From: an uncultured Roseiflexaceae bacterium
GTDB lineage: Bacteria > Chloroflexota > Chloroflexia > Chloroflexales > Roseiflexaceae
Assembly (NCBI GenBank): GCA_937988885.1
Contig: CALKHR010000119.1
Coordinates: forward strand, 1 to 34,578
Reading direction: 5' to 3'
DNA length: 34,578 bases
Position 1 is the first letter of the stretch. Each line of letters starts with the position of its first letter. Shown here piece by piece: positions 1 through 7,035 of the stretch. A program made the translations under genes and the position numbers. The notes under the pieces were generated by a model. The model worked only from the letters and a program-made list of their open reading frames with translations. It ran no database searches and was not told the origin of the DNA.

Positions 1-20
1 TCACGTTGCGGCGCGCCTGG

Positions 21-55
21 GACAAGCCCACGCGCTTTAGCCGTGGGTAGTTGAC
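21..55 (+). mobile_element. IS200/IS605-like transposon end (hairpin), probable right end
   Basis: A short imperfect stem-loop is visible: arm CCCACG at 27-32, loop CGCTTTAGC, arm CGTGGG at 42-47, followed by TAGTTGAC at 48-55. Subterminal hairpins with a CTTTAGC-type loop and a short conserved tail are the usual look of IS200/IS605 (tnpA/tnpB) right ends. No transposase or TnpB gene is inside the window, so the body of the element would lie to the left of base 1. In TnpB elements the guide of the omega RNA begins just past this boundary, which here would be the zwf leader. Calling it an IS end is inference from shape and motif only. Confidence 0.45.
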
Positions 56-95
56 ATTCCACCTCAACAAATACATAGCTATCGAGAGGCAACTT

Positions 96-1574
96 ATGCC
101 CGATACACGCCGACGCGGACTCATTCGCCCATCCGAGCCGTGCATTATGGTCATTTTCGGAGCTAGCGGCGACCTCACCCGCCGCAAATTGATGCCCTCG
201 CTCCTGGCATTGGCCAACAAGGGAATGCTGCCGCAAGCGTTTAGCATCGTTGGGTTTGCGCTTGAAGCGTGGGACGATCAACAGTTTCGCGATGAGCTGC
301 GCGGCACCATTAATCCCGCTCAATGGGAGAAGTTCTCCAAGAGCCTGTTCTACATCCCCGGCGATTTCCGCAATCCCGACAGCTATCGGGCGCTTCACGA
401 ACGCCTCACAGAGATCGACGCCCAAACCGACGCGCACGACAACATTCTGTTCTACCTCGCCACGCCGCCAGCCTTCTACAGCGATATCGTGCAACAACTC
501 GGCGCGTGTGGGCTCGCCAGCGAGCATAATGGGTGTTGGCGGCGAGTGGTGATCGAGAAGCCGTTCGGGCACGACCTAGCGAGCGAGCGTGCGCTAAACG
601 ACAGCATCAGCGCGGTGCTCCACGAATCGCAGATCTATCGCATCGACCATTACTTGGGCAAAGAGACGGTGCAGAACTTGCTGGTCTTTCGATTCGCCAA
701 CCGTATCTTCGAGCCGCTCTGGAACCGCGATTATATCGACCATATCCAGATCACCACTGCCGAAACGCTTGGCGTAGAGCGACGGGGCAAGTACTACGAC
801 AACGCCGGAGTGGTGCGCGACATGTTCCAGAATCATATGCTGCAGATGCTGTGTATGATCGCGATGGAGCCACCAGTCGCATTCGAGGCCAATGCAGTGC
901 GCGATGAAACCGTCAAACTGCTGCGTGCGCTGCGACCGCTGCCCCCGAATCGGTTGGAGCAATGGGCGGCGCGCGGCCAATACGGGCCAGGCACCATCGA
1001 CGGTCAGACGGTACCAGGGTATCGCGAGGAACTGGATGTGGCCGCAGATTCGCAGACGCCAACCTTCGCCGCGCTCAGAGTGCATCTCGATAATTGGCGT
1101 TGGCAAGGCGTGCCGTTTTACCTGCGCTCGGGCAAGCGGCTGGCGAAAAAGCGCACCGAGATCGTGGTGCGGTTCAAACGCACGCCGCACTTGATGTTTC
1201 GGCCACTGCACCACGCCCCAGGCCCCAACACCTTAATCTTCAGCCTGCAACCCGATGAAGGCATCTCGCTCACCTTCGAGGTTAAGCAGCCCACGCAACA
1301 CCTCAGCATGCGCTCGGTCAATATGCACTTCGACTACGATGCAGCCTTCGGCTCGCCACCCGAGGCGTATGAGGGTTTGCTGCTCGATTGCATGCTGGGC
1401 GATCAAACCTTGTTTGTGCGCGCCGATTGGTTGGAACAGGCGTGGGGCTTTATCACGCCGCTGCTCGAAGCGTGGGAGCAGCAGCCAGATATCCCGATCT
1501 ATCCGGCTGGAAGTTGGGGGCCAACCGAAGCCGATGAGTTGCTCGATGCGCGCCGTTGGTACAATCACGAATAG
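96..1574 (+). CDS. zwf: glucose-6-phosphate 1-dehydrogenase
   Basis: Oxidises glucose 6-phosphate to 6-phosphogluconolactone with NADP+ (or NAD+), the entry step of the oxidative pentose phosphate pathway, in the cytoplasm. The nucleotide-binding motif GASGDLTRRK is at residues 22-31 and the substrate-binding, catalytic motif RIDHYLGKE is at 182-190. The length of 492 aa is normal for the family. The frame is open from a TTG at 51, but the ATG at 96 is preferred because GAGAGGC lies just upstream and the family N-terminus begins there; the TTG also falls inside the hairpin end of a possible insertion sequence. No gnd, pgl, tal or opcA neighbour is seen. The gene stands alone, with 136 bases before the next gene. 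Confidence 0.96.
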   Translation: MPDTRRRGLIRPSEPCIMVIFGASGDLTRRKLMPSLLALANKGMLPQAFSIVGFALEAWDDQQFRDELRGTINPAQWEKFSKSLFYIPGDFRNPDSYRALHERLTEIDAQTDAHDNILFYLATPPAFYSDIVQQLGACGLASEHNGCWRRVVIEKPFGHDLASERALNDSISAVLHESQIYRIDHYLGKETVQNLLVFRFANRIFEPLWNRDYIDHIQITTAETLGVERRGKYYDNAGVVRDMFQNHMLQMLCMIAMEPPVAFEANAVRDETVKLLRALRPLPPNRLEQWAARGQYGPGTIDGQTVPGYREELDVAADSQTPTFAALRVHLDNWRWQGVPFYLRSGKRLAKKRTEIVVRFKRTPHLMFRPLHHAPGPNTLIFSLQPDEGISLTFEVKQPTQHLSMRSVNMHFDYDAAFGSPPEAYEGLLLDCMLGDQTLFVRADWLEQAWGFITPLLEAWEQQPDIPIYPAGSWGPTEADELLDARRWYNHE

Positions 1575-1710
1575 CCGTTATGTCTACTCCAGACTGAGCA
1601 GCGTACAACGAGTGCTTGATTTTGCTTTACAATGGCGTGAATGCAAACGCCTATCTTGCCCGTTCATTGAAGATATCCACCACTGTATCCCTTAGAAAGG
1701 CATCCAACCT

Positions 1711-2469
1711 ATGTCAAACGCAGCTATCACCACAAGTTGGATACCATTTCCCCGTTACTCGCCCGATGCGAAGCTGAGGCTGTTCTGCTTCCCCCATGCG
1801 GGCGGCAGCGCGTCGGCCTACCGCGCTTGGATGCAGGCGTTACCGCCCAGCATCGCGGTGCATCCGATCCAGCTGCCAGGGCGCGAGCAGCGTCTGCGCG
1901 AAAAGGCGTTTATCAGCATGCCAGCGCTGATCGACGTGTTGGTGCCGGAACTACAGCCTTTCCTCGATCGGCCATTCGCGATCTTCGGCCACAGCATGGG
2001 CGCGATGATCGGTTACGAGGTCGTGCGCACCTTGGCCGCCCAACAGGGGCCGCAGCCGGTGGCGCTGTTCGCTTCGGGCCAGCGCGCCCCGCACATGCCC
2101 GACCGCAAACCGCCGCTCTACCACCTGCCCGAACCCGCCTTCACCGAAGGCCTGCGCCGCCTCAATGGCATCCCCGAGGAGATTCTGCAGAATCAGGAGT
2201 TTATGCAGTTGCTCACACCGCAGCTACGGGCCGATTTCCAGCTGATCGAAACGTACCAGTACCGCGAAGGCCCGCCGCTCGGCAGCCCGATCATCGTGAT
2301 GAACGGCGCCGAGGACCCCAGCATCAACCAGGCGGAGATCGAGGGGTGGCGCTCGCACACGACGGCGCAGTGCAGCACCCACACCTTCCCCGGCGATCAT
2401 TTTTATCTGCGCAATCAGGTCAACGATGTGCTGGCGCTGATCCAACGCACCTTGCAGCCGTTCCTCTAG
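1711..2469 (+). CDS. type II thioesterase (GrsT-like alpha/beta hydrolase)
   Basis: An alpha/beta hydrolase of the type II thioesterase family, which normally removes wrong or stalled acyl groups from carrier proteins of NRPS/PKS assembly lines. Family landmarks are FPHAGG near residue 27, an LPGREQR segment near 55, the nucleophile elbow GHSMGA at 93-98 (Ser95), an acidic residue in the NGAEDP segment near 200 and the catalytic His in GDHFYL (His230). Its 252 aa is typical. No NRPS, PKS or carrier protein gene is in the window, so its partner must be elsewhere or its role differs. The stop codon overlaps the end of the convergent cobU gene by four bases. The Shine-Dalgarno sequence is weak. 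Confidence 0.88.
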   Translation: MSNAAITTSWIPFPRYSPDAKLRLFCFPHAGGSASAYRAWMQALPPSIAVHPIQLPGREQRLREKAFISMPALIDVLVPELQPFLDRPFAIFGHSMGAMIGYEVVRTLAAQQGPQPVALFASGQRAPHMPDRKPPLYHLPEPAFTEGLRRLNGIPEEILQNQEFMQLLTPQLRADFQLIETYQYREGPPLGSPIIVMNGAEDPSINQAEIEGWRSHTTAQCSTHTFPGDHFYLRNQVNDVLALIQRTLQPFL

Positions 2470-3029
2470 CGCTCGGTTGGCGGCAGCGCGGGCCAGGGCA
2501 TCGCGAGCGCTTTCACATCGATCGCTAGGCCCGCAACCATCAGGTACACCTGATCGGCCCGCGCGGCTAGGCGCTGGTTGAACCAACCGAGCCATTCGCG
2601 AAACGTACGGCTCAACGGATCACCCGGCACAATCCCCAAGCCCACCTCGTTCGATACGATGATCAGATCGCCCGTCTGGCTGCGGTGCCAATCGAGCAAC
2701 GCGGCCAGTTCCGCCTCGGCGGCCTCCCAACTGGCCTGCTCGGCCAGCAGCAGGTTGGTGACCCACAGCGTCACACAATCAAGGATGACCAGTGGGGCGG
2801 GCGCGGTGGCCTGCAGCGCCGCAGCGATCTGGCGAGGCGCTTCGAGCGTGCGCCAATGCGCGGGGCGCTCGGCGCGGTGCCGCGCGATGCGTTCGGCCAT
2901 GTCGTCGTCGCCAGGCGTGGCAGTGGCCACAAAGAGCACATCGCCACCACGCGCTTCGGCGAGGCGCTGCGCGTAACTGCTCTTGCCGCTGCGCGCTCCC
3001 CCCAAGATCAAGGTGATCTGATTCGCCAT
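2466..3029 (-). CDS. cobU: adenosylcobinamide kinase / adenosylcobinamide-phosphate guanylyltransferase
   Basis: Bifunctional enzyme of late cobalamin assembly and salvage: it phosphorylates adenosylcobinamide, then transfers GMP from GTP to give adenosylcobinamide-GDP. The P-loop GGARSGKS is at residues 10-17. The segment RIARHRAERP carries the His expected to be guanylylated (His51). The family C-terminal block with VSNEVGLGIVP and LSRTFREWLGWFNQ is intact. At 187 aa it is a normal length. The ATG at 3029 follows AGGAGACGAAGG on the minus strand. It lies downstream of, but is separated by 757 bases from, the btuFCD B12 importer on the same strand, which fits a corrinoid-salvage function. 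The enzyme is also called CobP. Confidence 0.95.
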   Translation of the reverse strand: MANQITLILGGARSGKSSYAQRLAEARGGDVLFVATATPGDDDMAERIARHRAERPAHWRTLEAPRQIAAALQATAPAPLVILDCVTLWVTNLLLAEQASWEAAEAELAALLDWHRSQTGDLIIVSNEVGLGIVPGDPLSRTFREWLGWFNQRLAARADQVYLMVAGLAIDVKALAMPWPALPPTER

Positions 3030-3116
3030 CCTTCGTCTCCTGATATCCGCGACGATCCGTACGAGCGATCATCGTTTTCTCTTTACAATTCTTTAACTTT
3101 TGAACAGTTGGCGCCT

Positions 3117-3145
3117 TTGAATTGGTGCTCTGCCTGTGGTATAGT
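3117..3145 (+). promoter_or_regulatory. sigma70-type promoter ahead of candidate structured RNA
   Basis: TTGAAT at 3117-3122 and TATAGT at 3140-3145 are separated by exactly 17 bases. It points into a stretch without a plausible gene, so it may drive a non-coding RNA starting near 3152. Confidence 0.5.
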
Positions 3146-3149
3146 GCAG

Positions 3150-3510
3150 ATGCCAATACGCGTTCATTGCTGCACGCCAGGCTCTGCAAAGCGGGGCCAT
3201 ATAACTCCACGAGGGAAACTGTGGCCCCATTCTCTAGTGGAGGTTGACAATGGTTCCTTTGAACCTGAGCCTTGTCCGTGCGACATGCGACGACATGTTG
3301 CACGAGGCTCAACAGCAGCGGCAAGCGAAGATCGCGGGGGCAATGCATTCTGGACCAATCGCAAAGCTGCGAGCCACATTTACTGTACTCTGGCAACTTT
3401 GGTCGTGGTAGCTGCTTGAACCCTCGATAGATGCTAAGTCCGTTCGTGTCCGCTTTGTTCCCCTCGCCTGCGGTTCGTTGCCTGTGATAGACGGCGCACC
3501 GCAGACGACC
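3150..3510 (+). ncRNA. candidate structured non-coding RNA with pseudoknot (family unknown)
   Basis: This stretch has no credible protein gene but contains dense secondary structure behind a good promoter. GGGGCCA (3193-3199) pairs with TGGCCCC (3222-3228), and CTCCAC in its loop (3205-3210) pairs with GTGGAG outside it (3237-3242), forming an H-type pseudoknot. GGTTC/GAACC form a tetraloop hairpin at 3252-3265. A long hairpin at 3267-3310 pairs GAGCCT with AGGCTC and CGTGCGACATG with CATGTTGCACG. Further stems are CAAAGcTGC/GCAaCTTTG (3362-3401) and CTGCGGT/ACCGCAG (3468-3504). GGCTCtGCA (3180-3188) can instead pair with TGCGAGCC (3368-3375) as a closing helix. I did not find RNase P, tmRNA, SRP or convincing 6S signatures. 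An IscB-type omega RNA (HEARO) relic is one possibility. Ends are approximate. Confidence 0.45.
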
Positions 3511-3580
3511 TTCCAGTTGCCCCACTTGCTACAGATTCCTCTGTTTTGGAAGATTTTTACTCTTTCCCATTCAACGAGAA

Positions 3581-3611
3581 GCACTGTCATCTCGAACGAA
3601 GTGAGAGATTT
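3581..3611 (+). repeat. short dispersed palindromic repeat (TCTCGAACGAAGTGAGAGA type)
   Basis: The segment GTCATCTCGAACGAAGTGAG followed by AGATTT resembles a short palindromic element scattered through many environmental bacterial genomes. ATCTC pairs with GAGAT around a GAACGAAGT-containing loop. Only one copy is in this window, so repetition is recalled, not shown here. Confidence 0.35.
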
Positions 3612-3675
3612 CAACGCGCACTACATTTATAGCGTTATTCTGACTTTCAATTGTTACCCACTTGCCCCGAAACAA

Positions 3676-3716
3676 GTGATATCAAAGCGCTGCTACGCGC
3701 AGCGCTTTGATATCAC
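3676..3716. repeat. 41-base perfect hairpin repeat, copy 1 (loop TACGC)
   Basis: A perfect inverted repeat: the 18-base arm GTGATATCAAAGCGCTGC at 3676-3693, loop TACGC, and its exact complement at 3699-3716. Copies 2 (8257-8297) and 3 (8452-8491) share the outer GTGAT.TC arms. Copy 1 lies 70 bases past the btuD stop codon and could act as a transcript end or mRNA-stabilising hairpin. Confidence 0.85.
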
Positions 3717-3786
3717 AAAAGACGTAAAGTACCTTGCTGCCGCAGGCAAAAACTGCTTTTCAACAACCAGATTTGCTATCTCACAG

Positions 3787-4584
3787 CTACACAACCGTGG
3801 CGGGGTCATCGGCGAGCAGCGTGACAACGGGCGTGCCGGTGTGGGGATGCGGGCTAATCAGCGCGGCCACATCGTAGGCGCGGCGAATCCACTCGGTGGT
3901 CAGCACGCGCTCAGGGGCGTCGTAGGTCAACAATTCGCCCGTCAGCAGCGCCAAACGGTCCGCGTATTGCCCCGCCAAGGTCAGGTCGTGAATGGCGATG
4001 ATCACCAGCAGCCCGCTATCGGCGAGTTGACGGGCCAAATTCAGCGTGGCGATCTGATGCTTGGGATCAAGGTGCGCGGTCGGCTCGTCCATCAGCAGCA
4101 GGCGCGGCTCCTGCGCGAGCGCCCGGGCGATCAGCACCCGCTGCAACTCGCCGCCCGAAAGCGTGCCCAAGCGCCGATCCGCCAATCCCCACGTGTCGGT
4201 GCGCTGCATCGCCTGCTGAGCCACTTCGTAATCGTGCCGCTGCTCGCCACCGAAGCGCGGCAGATGCGGATGCCGCCCCATCAGCACCACTTCGGCCACC
4301 TTGAAGGCGACTGGCACGTGCGGTGATTGTGGCACCACGGCCACTTGGCGCGCCCGCCGATTCGCATCCATTGCGCCGAGGTCAGTCTGATCGAGCAGCA
4401 CGCGCCCCGCGTTCGGCGTGAGCGTACCCGCAATGGCGCGCAACAGCGTCGATTTCCCGGCGCCGTTCGGGCCGATCAGGCCGATCAACTGCCCACCCGA
4501 GGCGTCGAGGTTGATATCGCGCAGGACAACGTGCTGCTGATAGCGCACGTGAAGATGTTCAACCACAAGATGTGTCATACTCAT
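3787..4584 (-). CDS. btuD: cobalamin ABC transporter ATP-binding protein
   Basis: ATPase subunit of a FecCD/BtuCD-type (type II) importer, acting at the inner face of the membrane. Walker A GPNGAGKST is at residues 38-46, the Q-loop Gln at 86, the signature LSGGE at 142-146 and Walker B LLLMDEP at 162-168, followed by an H-loop His in IAIHDLTLAG. Length is 265 aa. It is the last gene of the minus-strand btuF-btuC-btuD operon and starts 25 bases after btuC ends. ATG codons at 4584 and 4578 are both possible starts; GGATGAG precedes the second. Related FecCD systems carry siderophores, but the upstream cobalamin riboswitch makes B12 or another corrinoid the likely cargo. Confidence 0.92.
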   Translation of the reverse strand: MSMTHLVVEHLHVRYQQHVVLRDINLDASGGQLIGLIGPNGAGKSTLLRAIAGTLTPNAGRVLLDQTDLGAMDANRRARQVAVVPQSPHVPVAFKVAEVVLMGRHPHLPRFGGEQRHDYEVAQQAMQRTDTWGLADRRLGTLSGGELQRVLIARALAQEPRLLLMDEPTAHLDPKHQIATLNLARQLADSGLLVIIAIHDLTLAGQYADRLALLTGELLTYDAPERVLTTEWIRRAYDVAALISPHPHTGTPVVTLLADDPATVV

Positions 4585-4609
4585 CCGATCACACAGTAGT
4601 GTTGCACCC

Positions 4610-5734
4610 TTAGAAAAACGCGGCGTTCTTGGCTCGGCGCAGCAGAACCAAGAAAAACGGCACGCCCGCCAAGGCGGTGACGACGCCGAGCGGCAGTTCC
4701 TCGGGGGCGACCAACACCCGCGAGAGCAGGTCGGCCAACATCAGGAACGACGCGCCACCCAAGGCTGAGAGCGGCAGCAGACGCCGATTATCGCCGCCCG
4801 CCACCAAGCGCACGCTATGCGGCACGATTAAGCCCACAAAGCCGATCGGGCCGCTGAAGGCGACGGCGGCGGCTGTGATCAACGTGGCGGTGATGATCAC
4901 GATAAACTTGGCGCGCTCAACCGCCACGCCAAGCTGCCGAGCCTGCTCCTCGTCGAACAGCAGCAGATTCAGCGAGCGTGCCATCACCATCAAGATCACA
5001 AAGCCAACCGCCATAATCGGCCAGGTGATGGTGACGGGCGCCCAGCCCGTGCTGGTGTAACTCCCGAGCAGGAAGGCCGTCACCAAACCGAGTTGCTGGC
5101 CAGCGCGCATCAGGACGAAGGTGCTGAGCGATGTGGCGAGCGTACTCAGCGCGACACCCGCCAGCAGCAAGGTGGATGTGGGCGTGGTCGTGCCGACCCG
5201 CCCAAGCACATACACGATCGCCACAGTGGCGAGCGCCCCCACAAACGCGCCGATCGGCAGGCTGAACTGGCCAATCAGCATCGGGTAGCGCATCCGCAGC
5301 ACGACCATACAGATCGCGCCGAACCCCGCGCCAGCCGCCACGCCGATCAGGTACGGGTCGGCCAGCGGGTTGCGGAAGATACCCTGGTACGCGACGCCCG
5401 AACTTGCGAGCGCCGCGCCAGTGATCGCAATCAGCAGGACGCGCGGCAGCCGAATATCGAGCACGATCGCAGCGGTGCTCGGCGCCCAATCGGGCACGAT
5501 CGGCGTGCTGACGATCTGCGCGGCGATGATTCGGAAGGTGGTGAGCGGCGGGATCGAGACGCTGCCCATCGCAATGCTGAAGATGCCGATCAACACCACG
5601 ATCGCCAGGCCGATCACAAACCACAGCCAACTCCACGCCTGCCGCCACACGTACTGTTCAGATATATCTGCTTGCTTCATCAGCTCGCTCGCTGCCGATG
5701 AGTAAGCGTAGGTTGTCGATGATTGTTTACGCAT
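4610..5734 (-). CDS. btuC: cobalamin ABC transporter permease (FecCD/BtuC family)
   Basis: Integral-membrane permease of a type II ABC importer. The sequence shows about ten hydrophobic segments, starting near residue 33, and the family segments LPRVLLIAITGAALASSGVAYQ (split around residues 95-116), GIFRNPLADPYLIGV and GPIGFVGLIVPH, the last being in the loop that contacts the ATPase. At 374 aa it is slightly long, with an extra hydrophilic N-terminus of about 30 residues. The ATG at 5734 directly abuts the btuF stop codon (TAAATG on the minus strand), suggesting translational coupling. A second in-frame Met at residue 19 is an alternative start and would give a more usual length. Confidence 0.92.
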   Translation of the reverse strand: MRKQSSTTYAYSSAASELMKQADISEQYVWRQAWSWLWFVIGLAIVVLIGIFSIAMGSVSIPPLTTFRIIAAQIVSTPIVPDWAPSTAAIVLDIRLPRVLLIAITGAALASSGVAYQGIFRNPLADPYLIGVAAGAGFGAICMVVLRMRYPMLIGQFSLPIGAFVGALATVAIVYVLGRVGTTTPTSTLLLAGVALSTLATSLSTFVLMRAGQQLGLVTAFLLGSYTSTGWAPVTITWPIMAVGFVILMVMARSLNLLLFDEEQARQLGVAVERAKFIVIITATLITAAAVAFSGPIGFVGLIVPHSVRLVAGGDNRRLLPLSALGGASFLMLADLLSRVLVAPEELPLGVVTALAGVPFFLVLLRRAKNAAFF

Positions 5735-6712
5735 TTATTCAAACAGTTCTGGATGCACAAGCTTTGCCACCGCTTCAAGTCCCTCTACAATGCGGGGGCC
5801 GGGCCGCGTAACGAGATCATCGTTGATCGGGTAGATGCGCTTGTTTTTGACGGCGCTGATCACATCCCAACCCGGGCGCTCCATCACCGATTCGACCGTG
5901 ATGCCGTAGGCGGCGTCCGCCAGAATGATCACCTCGGGGTCAGCGGCCACGATCTGCTCAAGGCTTACCTGCGGGTATGGGGTGCTCGCATCGTTGAAGA
6001 TGTTGAAGCCGCCCACAAGGCCGATCTGCTCGCCGACGAAGTTGCCGGGGCCAACGCTGTACGGCTTGGTGATGTCGGTCGCGTCGATCTCCCAATAGAC
6101 CCGTGGTTTGGTGGTGGCCTGCGAGACAGTCTTGAGGATGGAATCGTAGTGCTGGCGCATCGAAGCGACGAGTTGTTCGGCCTCGGCGGTCTGCCCGGTG
6201 ATCTGCCCCGTCAGCAAAATGTCGTTGAAGATCGTATCGAAGGTGGTGATTGGCGCATTGACCTGCGCCACTTTGAGGTTCAACGATTCGAGCTGGGCGA
6301 TGACTTCGGGGGCGGTGATGCCCGAAGCAAGCACGAGATCCGGCTCCAACGCCACAATCTGCTCCATGTTATAGTTGTTGCCGCTATTGCCGATTCGCGG
6401 GAGCGACGTGGCTTCGGGAGGATAGTTGGTGAAATCGTCGACGCCGACCACGCGGGAGCCTGCGCCGATCGCAAACAGGATCTCGGTGTTACTGGGCGCG
6501 AGCGAGACAATACGCTGCGGCAGCGCATCCAACGTCACAGGGCGGCCAGCCACATCGATAATGCTGATCGGGCCGCTGGCATTCGGCGTGACTACCGCTG
6601 CGACTGTGGCGGACAGGTTGGTGGGCGTAGCGGGAGGCGGGGTAACTACGGCGTTTCCGCAGGCGCTCAGCAGGAGCGCAAGGCTCCAAAGCAATATGAT
6701 CAAGCGTTTCAT
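5735..6712 (-). CDS. btuF: cobalamin-binding lipoprotein (BtuF-type periplasmic/surface binding protein)
   Basis: Substrate-binding protein of the importer. The N-terminus MKRLIILLWSLALLLSAC is a lipoprotein signal peptide with the lipobox LLSAC, so the mature protein is anchored by Cys18; a Thr/Pro-rich linker follows. The body has the class III binding-protein pattern: QRIVSLAPSNTEILFAIGAG, GVDDFTNYPPEA, then EPDLVLASG and, near the C-terminus, DPEVIILADAAYG. Length is 325 aa. GGAG lies five bases before the ATG on the minus strand. It is the first gene after the cobalamin riboswitch, which is the best evidence for the ligand being cobalamin rather than haem or a siderophore. Confidence 0.92.
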   Translation of the reverse strand: MKRLIILLWSLALLLSACGNAVVTPPPATPTNLSATVAAVVTPNASGPISIIDVAGRPVTLDALPQRIVSLAPSNTEILFAIGAGSRVVGVDDFTNYPPEATSLPRIGNSGNNYNMEQIVALEPDLVLASGITAPEVIAQLESLNLKVAQVNAPITTFDTIFNDILLTGQITGQTAEAEQLVASMRQHYDSILKTVSQATTKPRVYWEIDATDITKPYSVGPGNFVGEQIGLVGGFNIFNDASTPYPQVSLEQIVAADPEVIILADAAYGITVESVMERPGWDVISAVKNKRIYPINDDLVTRPGPRIVEGLEAVAKLVHPELFE

Positions 6713-6734
6713 AACAACTCCATTTCATGACAAA

Positions 6735-6772
6735 CAAAAAGGCTGACCTATCTGGAAAAGACAGATCAGCCG
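6735..6772 (-). terminator. rho-independent terminator, expression platform of the B12 riboswitch
   Basis: Read on the minus strand, GGCTGATCTG pairs with CAGATAGGTCAGCC (one bulge) around TCTTTTC, and TTTTTG follows directly. It lies between the riboswitch aptamer and the btuF start, as expected for transcriptional control by B12. Confidence 0.8.
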
Positions 6773-6844
6773 TCGTACAACTCTTGCAAGACAATCGTTG
6801 TTTTCGGTATGGCTCAACCTCCTTGTTCCGAGAAGGATCTCATG

Positions 6845-6965
6845 AGCGTTCATCGAGGCAGGATTCCTGGCTTCTGCTTCGAGCGTTGTGGCTCGGAAAC
6901 AGTTACAGTTGCGGCACAGCGTTGGACTTTAACCAACTTCCACCTTTAAGCCCCCGGCATCCGGG
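6845..6965 (-). promoter_or_regulatory. cobalamin riboswitch (AdoCbl/B12 aptamer)
   Basis: On the minus strand the leader contains, in order, GGTGGAAGTTGG at about 6947-6936, AAAGTCCAACGCTGTGCCGC (6928-6909), ACTGTAAC, then GAGCCACAACGCTC and the B12 box AGCCAGGAATCCTGCCTC (6872-6855). These are the conserved core elements of the cobalamin aptamer in the correct order and spacing. A terminator hairpin stands between it and btuF. When B12 is plentiful the aptamer should favour termination and shut off btuFCD. Outer boundaries are approximate, since the peripheral P1/P2 stems were not folded by computation. Confidence 0.92.
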
Positions 6966-7013
6966 CGAGGGGGTCACCTCGACACGATCTAGTTATTTAG
7001 GTGCACGGCGGGG

Positions 7014-7022
7014 ATTATACCA
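7014..7022 (-). promoter_or_regulatory. extended -10 promoter for the riboswitch-btuFCD transcript
   Basis: The minus strand reads TGGTATAAT, a perfect -10 with the extended TG motif. The -35 region is poor. It would start the transcript near 7006, just upstream of the aptamer and after the stop codon of the preceding gene. Confidence 0.6.
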
Positions 7023-7035
7023 CAAAGTATGGGGG

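Larger units (their letters stand above)
3030..3786. other. intergenic region between cobU and btuD
   Basis: No credible gene is seen in this 757-base gap. It holds the promoter at 3117-3145, the candidate structured RNA at about 3150-3510, a weak inverted pair CTTCCA/TGGAAG followed by ATTTTTACTCTTT at about 3510-3565 that could end that RNA, a short dispersed palindrome at 3581-3611 and the perfect 41-base hairpin at 3676-3716. Long open frames across it on both strands lack family features and ribosome binding sites. Confidence 0.6.

Noticed and set aside
1711..2469. Part of an NRPS/PKS cluster
   Set aside because: No synthetase, carrier protein or tailoring gene accompanies the thioesterase; neighbours are zwf and cobU.
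2685..3419. Plus-strand open frame of 244 codons running through cobU into the gap
   Set aside because: Overlaps cobU antisense and crosses the structured RNA region; no ribosome binding site and no family.
3150..3510. RNase P RNA, tmRNA or SRP RNA
   Set aside because: The conserved GAGGAAAGTCC and ACAGAA of RNase P, the tmRNA ends and tag frame, and the SRP GGAAGGNAGCA loop are all absent. 6S could not be excluded but the match is poor.
3478..4326. Plus-strand open frame of 282 codons
   Set aside because: Largely antisense to btuD, which has all ABC ATPase motifs; the frame has an Arg/Gln/His-rich composition typical of shadow frames and no family feature.
5723..6730. Plus-strand open frame of 335 codons
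   Set aside because: Exactly antisense to btuF; Arg/Asp-rich with no recognisable domain.
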